From NCBI GenBank assembly GCA_900539845.1, contig UQDP01000013.1:1-64000 (forward strand): a stretch of 64,000 bases of DNA, written 5' to 3'. The stretch is from an uncultured Oscillospiraceae bacterium (GTDB lineage: Bacteria > Bacillota > Clostridia > Oscillospirales > Acutalibacteraceae). The position numbers and the translations under genes are program-made. Within the stretch, counting starts at the first letter, position 1. Every line of letters starts with the position of its first letter. Positions 55,229-64,000 of the stretch are shown in pieces. Under the pieces are notes generated by a model. The model saw nothing but the letters and a program-made list of their open reading frames with translations. It did not search any database and was not told where the DNA came from.

Positions 55229-56593
55229 ATGGAAACATATAACGACATATGGCTTGCCGTTTTAGAATTCTGCAGACCGGAAATTTCCAAGACCGGCTAT
55301 GATATGTGGCTTAAAAATAACGAAAATGATTACATAAAATTAAGCAAATTCGAAAACAACACTGTGTTTTTAAACATCTCCGGCGAAATGAGAATGAATA
55401 TCGTTAAAGGCCATTACGGCGATCTCATCAAAAGAGCGTTTGAAAGCGTTATGGGATTTCCCGTTGAGGTTGAATACATTCTTGACGAGCCGCTGAAAAA
55501 GGAAAACGAGCAAACAGAAAAAAAAGAAGTTATAGAAGAGATAAATACAAATTATCAGTTTACTTTTGACACCTTTATTGAAGGACCGTCAAACAGATTT
55601 GCTTACCGCGCGGCGATAGCGGTTGCGGAAGATCCGGGCGGACATATCAAACAAAATCTCTCCTACGGAAATTACAATCCTCTTTTTATTTACGGCAAAT
55701 CGGGTCTCGGAAAGACGCACATTTTAAACGCGATCTGCTGCGAGATCAAAAAGAAATTCCCGGAGATGAAGATACTGTATGTGCGCGCCGAGGATTTTGC
55801 AAATGAATTTATCAAAGCGCTGGGGCAGAAAAATGTTGACGACTTCCGCCTGAAATTCAGAAACATTGACGTTCTTCTGATAGACGATATTCAGTTTATC
55901 GGAGGAAAAGACAGAACGGAAGAAGAATTTTTCCACACCTTTAATTCTCTTATTGAAAACGGAAAACAGATTGTTTTAACATCGGACAGACCCCCGAAAG
56001 AGATACAGAGCCTGACCGAAAGACTCTGCTCTCGTTTTGAATACGGTCTTCTTGCGGACATTCAGTCGCCCGAATATGAAACACGCTGCGCGATCATTAA
56101 AAACAAGGCTCAGCTGCTCGGCTTTGATATCAATAAAGATGTTGTTGAATACATAGCCGAAAAAATCAAAACCAATATACGCCAGCTTGAGGGAACAACG
56201 AAAAAGCTTTATGCCATGAGCAACCTGACCGGCCATCCGGCAACGATCGCGCTTGCGCAAAAGGTGATCAAGGATGTTATAGATGACGAGATTCCCCCTG
56301 TTCCCGTAACCATTGAAAGGATACTCGAAGAGGTCTCTCGGACGCAGGGCATATCTATAGAGGATATCAGATCTTCCAAACAAAAGGCAAATATATCCCA
56401 GGCGAGAAAAATGTGCATGTATATCATCAGGGAAGTGACCAATCTGACATATGAGCAGATAGGAAACGAATTCAACAAAAACTATTCCACGGTGATTTAC
56501 AGCATCAAAGAAATCTCAAAAAACATAGAAAAAGATTCAAAGCTGGAAAGAAAAATAAACGATATTATCAATAATGTGAAAACAGAACAATAA
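55229..56593 (+). CDS. dnaA: Chromosomal replication initiator DnaA
   Basis: A 454-residue AAA+ initiator. Domain I is about 1-85 and a short linker about 86-108. Domain III has Walker A GKSGLGKT (156-163), Walker B VLLIDD (215-220), and sensor motifs. Domain IV is about 345-454. Domain IV is unusual: the signature DHTT (E. coli Asp433-His434-Thr435-Thr436) reads NYST (418-421), one residue is missing before it, and the Arg399 equivalent aligns to Gln385. These residues contact bases of the DnaA box, so the recognition sequence may differ from TTATCCACA. GGAGATATTA before ATG. Confidence 0.97.
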   Translation: METYNDIWLAVLEFCRPEISKTGYDMWLKNNENDYIKLSKFENNTVFLNISGEMRMNIVKGHYGDLIKRAFESVMGFPVEVEYILDEPLKKENEQTEKKEVIEEINTNYQFTFDTFIEGPSNRFAYRAAIAVAEDPGGHIKQNLSYGNYNPLFIYGKSGLGKTHILNAICCEIKKKFPEMKILYVRAEDFANEFIKALGQKNVDDFRLKFRNIDVLLIDDIQFIGGKDRTEEEFFHTFNSLIENGKQIVLTSDRPPKEIQSLTERLCSRFEYGLLADIQSPEYETRCAIIKNKAQLLGFDINKDVVEYIAEKIKTNIRQLEGTTKKLYAMSNLTGHPATIALAQKVIKDVIDDEIPPVPVTIERILEEVSRTQGISIEDIRSSKQKANISQARKMCMYIIREVTNLTYEQIGNEFNKNYSTVIYSIKEISKNIEKDSKLERKINDIINNVKTEQ

Positions 56594-56821
56594 AAATTTT
56601 TTTCAACAAATTCTTATTGTTTGAACATAAAGATTTTAAACACGGCTGTTGAAAATAAAAATCTTTAACAATTACAACAATTTTTTAATAAAAATTGAAC
56701 AATGAGAAAGGCTCTGAAAATGGCATATTTATAACGGTTTCAGTAATTTTTAACAATTTTAACACTATTTATTACTGCTACTGTAATTATCATCATGATC
56801 ATAGGAAACGGAGGAAACTTT
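56594..56821. other. AT-rich dnaA-dnaN spacer with TTTTCAACA motifs
   Basis: A 228-bp gap. It holds TTTTCAACA at 56600-56608 (plus) and 56647-56655 (minus) as an inverted pair, and looser forms (TTTTAACA-type) at 56747-56755 and 56757-56765. Probable second half of a bipartite origin. The last 20 bp carry the dnaN ribosome site CGGAGGAAA. Confidence 0.55.
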
Positions 56822-57940
56822 ATGAAATTCACCTGCAATACTAAAAATCTGAATGACGCCTGCAACAATGTTGTAAGAGCGGTAAGCACAAAGGTCACGA
56901 TCCCTACCATCGAAGGTATCCTTGTGGAGTGCGGCTCCGATACGCTGAGTCTTACGGGATATGATTTTGAATTCGGAATCAATACAATTATGCAGGCAAC
57001 TGTTTCTGAGCCGGGCGCTATTGTTATAAACGCGAAGGTTCTTTGCGATATTTTAAGAAAAGCGTCATCGGAAAGCATAACCTTTGAAACAAGCGGCACC
57101 TCCGTTTCGATAAGCGCGGGAGCGGCGCAGTATAATATTATGGGTATCAGCGCCGACGAGTATCCGGAACTTCCGAGCGTTTCGGGCGGATATCCGCTGT
57201 TTATCAATCAGGCAATCCTGCAGCAGATGGTTATGCAGACTCTTTTTGCCGTTGCGGACAATGAAAATTCAAAGCTCGTTCACACAGGACTCAAATTTGA
57301 GATGAGTCTCAATCAGCTGCGGCTTGTGGGTGTTGACGGATACAGGCTTGCGATCAGAACGGAAACAATCAAATATGACGGCGAGGACGTAAGCTTTATC
57401 GTTCCGAAAAAAACGATCAGAGAACTGATAAAGATAACGGGAACGGATACGGACAAGGATATCCAGATCAGCGTTGGAAAAAGGCATATCATCTTTGAAG
57501 TTGATCATTACAGCATAATAAGCCGCCTGCTTGAGGGAGATTTTCTTGATTATGAAGCGGCTTTGCCGAAATCCTCAACAACAACGGTGCTGATTAACAC
57601 AAATGACGCGATAGATTGCATAGAAAGAACCATACCTGTTATAGAAAACAATGCAAAGAACCCGATCAGATGCCTGTTTGACAATGATGAGATGCGCGTT
57701 TCAACCGTTTCCTCTCTCGGAAGAGTGGTAGACTATACGCATGCGAATATAAGCGGAAACAGAGTGGAGATCGGCTTTAATTCAAAATATATCCTTGACG
57801 CGCTTTCCGCGGCAGATACGGATCAGGTAAAGATAGAGCTGGGAGGTCCCGTCAGCCCTGTTAAAATACTGCCCGTTAACGACGAGCATTTTCTGTTTTT
57901 GGTTCTTCCTATGCGTCTTAAGAGCGCGGAAAATATGTGA
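56822..57940 (+). CDS. dnaN: DNA polymerase III beta subunit (sliding clamp)
   Basis: A 372-residue ring-forming processivity clamp. It starts MKFTCNTKNLNDACNNVVRAV and has three repeats of the clamp fold, with VGVDGYRLA in the middle domain and the C-terminal LVLPMRL that contributes to the peptide-binding pocket. ATG 56822 has CGGAGGAAACT upstream. Followed at 12 bp by the S4 gene. Confidence 0.97.
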   Translation: MKFTCNTKNLNDACNNVVRAVSTKVTIPTIEGILVECGSDTLSLTGYDFEFGINTIMQATVSEPGAIVINAKVLCDILRKASSESITFETSGTSVSISAGAAQYNIMGISADEYPELPSVSGGYPLFINQAILQQMVMQTLFAVADNENSKLVHTGLKFEMSLNQLRLVGVDGYRLAIRTETIKYDGEDVSFIVPKKTIRELIKITGTDTDKDIQISVGKRHIIFEVDHYSIISRLLEGDFLDYEAALPKSSTTTVLINTNDAIDCIERTIPVIENNAKNPIRCLFDNDEMRVSTVSSLGRVVDYTHANISGNRVEIGFNSKYILDALSAADTDQVKIELGGPVSPVKILPVNDEHFLFLVLPMRLKSAENM

Positions 57941-57952
57941 AGGGCATAAAGT

Positions 57953-58204
57953 ATGAAAATAAAAGCAAAGATCGCCGAAAGGCAGAAAGAAAAAATAAAA
58001 ATCAATACTCCGTTTATAAAACTGGACAGCCTTTTGAAATTTGCAGGCGCTGCCGAGAGCGGCGCAATGGCTAAACAGCTTGTGCAGGACGGAAAAGTAA
58101 AAGTAAACGGCGAGATATGCACGGCAAGAGGAAAAAAGATAAAAAACGGAGATATTGTTTCTTATTTAAAAACGGACTATGAGATTTTAAATGAAGATAA
58201 ATAG
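57953..58204 (+). CDS. S4-domain RNA-binding protein (YaaA type)
   Basis: An 83-residue protein with the S4 RNA-binding motif: [34 protein letters not shown]. Found between dnaN and recF throughout Firmicutes (YaaA/RlbA), with a suspected ribosome-assembly role. Overlaps recF by 14 bp. Confidence 0.92.
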   Translation: MKIKAKIAERQKEKIKINTPFIKLDSLLKFAGAAESGAMAKQLVQDGKVKVNGEICTARGKKIKNGDIVSYLKTDYEILNEDK

Positions 58205-59288
58205 ATTAGAAGCGGAAAATTTCAGAAACTTAAAAAAGACGGCGCTTGATTTTGAAGACGTGAATATCATCTACGGAGAAAATGCGCAGGGAAAAACAAA
58301 TCTGATAGAAGCGATATATCTTTTTACAGGCTCAAGGTCGTTCAGAGGCGCAAGAGATTCAACACTTATCTGCTTTGATCGGGAAAAAGCAAGGCTCAAG
58401 ATAGATTTTGAGAACGGCGGAAGAAAACAGTTTGCCGAGCTTACGATTGACGGGAAAAGAAGCGCCAGTTTGAACGGAATCAAGAAAAAATCAGCCGCAC
58501 TGCTGGGAGAAGAAATCAAAGCCGTTGTGTTTTCACCCTCTCATCTTATGATGATCAAGGGAGGACCGGCCGAAAGAAGAAAATTTGTTGACGACGCGCT
58601 GTGCCAGATCAAAACAAATTATTATTCGGTCTTGAAAAGTTACAACAGAGCGCTGCAGCAGAGAAATATCGTTTTAAAGGATATTTCCGTGAGCGCGGAT
58701 CTGAGAAGCATGCTCTATGTGTGGGACGCCGCCCTTGCAAAAGAGGGAGCAAAAATTATCTATCAGCGGCAGAAATATATTGAAGCTCTTCTGCCTTATG
58801 TAAAAGAGATATTCAGCGGACTTTCCGGCGGCAGGGAAAATATAGAAATAAAAATTGCCGGGGAATTTGATTATAAAGATATAAATCAAAAGGAAGCCGA
58901 AGAAAAGCTTTTAAAAATATTGAATGAAAATCAAAATTCCGATATCTTGAATCATATCACAAAAGCAGGCCCGCACAGGGATGATATAGAGATCCTGATA
59001 AACGGAAAATCAGCAAAGCTATACGGCAGTCAGGGTCAGCAGAGAAGCTGTGTGCTGGCGTTAAAGCTTGCCGAAGCGAGTTTGCTGAGGGATAAAACCG
59101 ATACCGAGCCGGTGGCGCTGCTTGACGATGTGATGAGCGAGCTGGATGAAAACAGACAGGATTACATATTGAACCATATAAAAGACTGGCAGGTATTTAT
59201 AACCTGCTGTGACGCGCAAAGCATCCTGCGTCTGAAAAAGGGTAAAACAATCAAAATTGAAAACGGCGCCGCTGTAACGGAGGAATAG
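58191..59288 (+). CDS. recF: DNA replication and repair protein RecF
   Basis: A 365-residue SMC-like ATPase that helps load RecA at gaps. Walker [10 protein letters not shown] is near residues 27-35, with the signature [18 protein letters not shown] and Walker [17 protein letters not shown]. Complete. Its start lies inside the S4 gene, and remB begins two bases after its stop codon. Confidence 0.96.
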   Translation: MKINRLEAENFRNLKKTALDFEDVNIIYGENAQGKTNLIEAIYLFTGSRSFRGARDSTLICFDREKARLKIDFENGGRKQFAELTIDGKRSASLNGIKKKSAALLGEEIKAVVFSPSHLMMIKGGPAERRKFVDDALCQIKTNYYSVLKSYNRALQQRNIVLKDISVSADLRSMLYVWDAALAKEGAKIIYQRQKYIEALLPYVKEIFSGLSGGRENIEIKIAGEFDYKDINQKEAEEKLLKILNENQNSDILNHITKAGPHRDDIEILINGKSAKLYGSQGQQRSCVLALKLAEASLLRDKTDTEPVALLDDVMSELDENRQDYILNHIKDWQVFITCCDAQSILRLKKGKTIKIENGAAVTEE

Positions 59289-59290
59289 CC

Positions 59291-61503
<2,213 letters not shown>

Positions 61504-61548
61504 TCAAAACGGATATAACAGGGTCAGACAGGAACAGGAGAGGTATAA

Positions 61549-64000
61549 ATGGCAGACGATATAGTGCGTTATGACAATCAGAAGATCGTTGACGTAGAAA
61601 TAAACAAAGAAGTGAGAAAAGCGTTTCTTGACTATTCCATGAGCGTTATCGTTCAGCGTGCGCTTCCCGATGTCAGAGACGGCTTAAAGCCCGTACACAG
61701 GCGAATTCTTTACACGATGTTTGAAAATAATCTGTATCCCGACAGAGCATACAGAAAATGCGCGGACACCGTCGGCGCCGTGCTGGGACGTTATCATCCC
61801 CACGGGGACGCGTCCGTTTATGACGCTATGGTAAGGCTTGCGCAGAGCTTTTCAATGAGATATATGCTCGTTGACGGCCACGGAAATTTCGGTACTGTGG
61901 ACGGCGACCCCGCCGCGGCATACAGATACACGGAATCACGTATGAGCAAGATCAGCATGAAAATGCTGCAGGATATAGATAAGGACACTGTTGATTTTGC
62001 GCCGAACTATGACGATCGTTTAAAAGAGCCTTCCGTATTGCCCACAAGATTTCCGAATCTGCTTGTAAACGGTTCATCGGGTATCGCCGTTGGTATGGCA
62101 ACGAATATACCGCCCCACAATATGAAAGAAGTTGTGGAAGGCGTTAATTATCTTATCGACCACCCGGACTGTGATTCACTTGATCTGATGCAGTTCATAA
62201 AAGGTCCCGATTTTCCGACTGCCGGCATCATTATGGGCACAAAGGGAATAAAAGAAGCTTATGCAACGGGAAGAGGAAAGATATATCTGCGCGCACGCGC
62301 GGAGATTGTTGAGGATAAGAACGATCACTATAAGATCATCGTTACCGAGCTTCCGTATCAGGTGCGCAAAGCGGCGCTGATCTCGAGCATTGCGGATCTT
62401 GTTAAGGACAAACGCCTGGAAGGTATCTCGGGAATCAAGGATTTCACCAACAGAAAAGGCATGCATGTTGAGATATCGATAAAAAGAGACGCGAACGCGC
62501 AGGTCGTTCTCAACAATCTTTATAAAATGACCCAGATGCAGATCACCTTCGGCGTGATCATGCTTGCGCTTGTGGACGGCGTTCCGAAGATCCTTTCACT
62601 GAAAGAAATGCTGCAGAACTATATTAAGTTCAGAGAGGATATCATCACAAGGCGCACAAGATACGATCTTGCGAAAGCGCAGGCAAGAGCGCATATTTTG
62701 GAGGGTCTTGCGAAAGCAATAGATATCGTGGACGAAATCATTGCCACGATCAGAGCCTGCAAGGGCGGAAAATCGGAGGCAAAGCTTGCCATAATGGAGA
62801 AATTCGGCTTTGATGATCCGCAGGCAACGGCAATCGTAAATTTCCAGCTCGGTCAGCTTGCCGGACTTGAAATCGAAAAAATCACGAATGAGTTAAACGA
62901 ACTCCACGAGAAGATCGCTGATTATAACGATATTCTTGCCCATGAGGAGAGAATATTTGAAATCATCAAAAACGAATCAAAGGAGATCGTTGATAAATTC
63001 GGGGACGACAGAAAGACCGAGATCAGCGCGGTAATCGGCTCTGTTGATGATGAGGATCTTATCCCGGTTGAGGAGAGCATACTTACCCTCACCAATATGG
63101 GATATATGAAACGTATGACGGTGGATACATACAAGGCGCAGAACAGAGGCGGCAGAGGCATAATGGGAATGAGCCGCCGCGAGGAGGACGTTGCCAAAAC
63201 GATGTTCACCTGCTCTTCGCATGATGTTATCTTCCTGTTTACCAACACGGGCAAGGTGTTCCGCAAGAAAGCGTATGAGATACCGGCGTCCTCAAGGACG
63301 GGCAAGGGTATGAACGTAGTAAACCTGCTGCCGCTTGAAAAGGGAGAAACAGTTTCTGCAATGGTCAAGATCCCGCAGGACGAAAACCGCAGATATTTGT
63401 GCATGGTTACAAAAAAAGGTGTCATCAAACGAACCGATATAGATGAATACCGTCATATTCGCCAAAGCGGCATTATTGCAGTTAATCTTGACGAGGGCGA
63501 TGAGCTTGCGTATGTTGAGATAACGGACGGCGAAAGAAAGCTGGTTGTTGCGACGCACAACGGAATGAGTATCTGCTTTAAGGAATCTGACGCAAGGCTT
63601 ATTGGCAGAACGGCAAGAGGTGTTCGCGCGATCTCGCTTGAGGAAGACGATTATGTTGTCGGTTTTGCCGCGTCTCTTGACGGATATACGCTGCTTACGG
63701 TTTCGGAAACGGGATTCGGACGAAAGAGCTCTTTTGACGATTACCGTGTTCAGTCGCGCGGCGGAAAAGGTCTTATCAATTACCGCACGGCGCTTTACGG
63801 CAAGGTTGCCATGATAGCGCCGGTGAAAGAGGACGAGGACGTTATTATGATCACGAGCGACGGTATTGTGATCAGAACCCATGTTGACCAGATATCCACT
63901 CTTTTAAGACCCGGAAAAGGCGTTAAAGTAATGAAGGTCAACGAGGGCGAAAAGGTTGCCACCATATCTGTTGTGGACAGATTTGAGGAGGACGAGACCG
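61549..64000 (+). CDS. gyrA: DNA gyrase subunit A (partial, cut by window end)
   Basis: 817 residues are present and the frame is open at the window end, so only the C-terminal tip is missing. The catalytic Tyr127 lies in [10 protein letters not shown]. The quinolone-determining stretch reads [17 protein letters not shown]: the residue equal to E. coli Ser83 is Ala88, with Asp92 equal to Asp87. The GyrA box is QSRGGKG in the beta-pinwheel domain, which supports gyrase rather than topoisomerase IV. GGAGAGGTATAA before ATG. Confidence 0.96.
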   Translation, partial: MADDIVRYDNQKIVDVEINKEVRKAFLDYSMSVIVQRALPDVRDGLKPVHRRILYTMFENNLYPDRAYRKCADTVGAVLGRYHPHGDASVYDAMVRLAQSFSMRYMLVDGHGNFGTVDGDPAAAYRYTESRMSKISMKMLQDIDKDTVDFAPNYDDRLKEPSVLPTRFPNLLVNGSSGIAVGMATNIPPHNMKEVVEGVNYLIDHPDCDSLDLMQFIKGPDFPTAGIIMGTKGIKEAYATGRGKIYLRARAEIVEDKNDHYKIIVTELPYQVRKAALISSIADLVKDKRLEGISGIKDFTNRKGMHVEISIKRDANAQVVLNNLYKMTQMQITFGVIMLALVDGVPKILSLKEMLQNYIKFREDIITRRTRYDLAKAQARAHILEGLAKAIDIVDEIIATIRACKGGKSEAKLAIMEKFGFDDPQATAIVNFQLGQLAGLEIEKITNELNELHEKIADYNDILAHEERIFEIIKNESKEIVDKFGDDRKTEISAVIGSVDDEDLIPVEESILTLTNMGYMKRMTVDTYKAQNRGGRGIMGMSRREEDVAKTMFTCSSHDVIFLFTNTGKVFRKKAYEIPASSRTGKGMNVVNLLPLEKGETVSAMVKIPQDENRRYLCMVTKKGVIKRTDIDEYRHIRQSGIIAVNLDEGDELAYVEITDGERKLVVATHNGMSICFKESDARLIGRTARGVRAISLEEDDYVVGFAASLDGYTLLTVSETGFGRKSSFDDYRVQSRGGKGLINYRTALYGKVAMIAPVKEDEDVIMITSDGIVIRTHVDQISTLLRPGKGVKVMKVNEGEKVATISVVDRFEEDET

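Noticed and set aside
54969..56821. Canonical DnaA boxes (TTATCCACA)
   Set aside because: None found on either strand in the two gaps flanking dnaA; only the TTTTCAACA variant is present.

Overview
The window is a 64 kb piece of a Gram-positive, low-to-mid GC chromosome, most likely a Clostridia member (Oscillospirales/Ruminococcaceae-like). The evidence is the dnaA-dnaN-S4-recF-remB-gyrB-gyrA origin cluster, strong Shine-Dalgarno sites with frequent TTG starts, a class B sortase, an M23/SpoIIQ-like peptidase, an ECF riboflavin S-component under an FMN riboswitch, DUF975, and a GPH-type sugar symporter. The exact genus is inference.

Layout. (1) 1-10.65 kb, minus strand: a tightly coupled six-gene operon encoding an FHA protein, a PP2C phosphatase, a transmembrane Ser/Thr kinase, a membrane protein carrying the same TGLL motifs as the FHA protein, a small membrane protein and a 2019-residue Ig-like surface protein. 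(2) 10.9-15.0 kb: a LytTR response regulator with an AgrC-type kinase, a small HEXXH membrane protease, a DUF4314 protein and an unknown protein. Everything from about 6 kb to 15.1 kb is visibly AT-rich, and the composition changes abruptly at a tRNA-Asn gene, so this looks like an island. (3) 15.3-28.6 kb, mainly plus strand: a deoxyinosine glycosylase, DUF2804, a cyclase with a sugar transferase, GH2 beta-galactosidase, a radical SAM protein, pth-mfd and an M23 peptidase. (4) 28.7-37.9 kb: sortase B, the NAD salvage pair pncA-pncB, tRNA-Pro, an XRE regulator, a membrane protein/acyltransferase pair, a lipoprotein and dinB. (5) 38-51.4 kb: glycyl-tRNA synthetase, DUF975, a GPH symporter, a divergent DUF4430/alpha-alpha-toroid pair with a cobalamin riboswitch, a zinc exporter with its ArsR sensor, FMN riboswitch-ribU, and fructose-bisphosphate aldolase. 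(6) 51.5-55 kb, minus strand: a folate operon folE-folP-(UPF0145)-folB-folK and an LCP-like protein. (7) 55.2 kb to the end: the origin region, dnaA through gyrB and a partial gyrA.

The most interesting signals are these. The kinase/phosphatase/FHA locus has acidic TGLL repeats in two of its own proteins and feeds into a giant surface protein. A pair of proteins resembles a split intrinsic-factor/transcobalamin, with one half behind a B12 riboswitch. DnaA has changed DNA-reading residues, and an unusual TTTTCAACA motif flanks its gene in place of the usual DnaA box. An insertion-like 281-bp unit flanked by direct repeats separates the zinc exporter stop codon from its apparent terminator. One gene has its Shine-Dalgarno sequence built into the preceding terminator stem.
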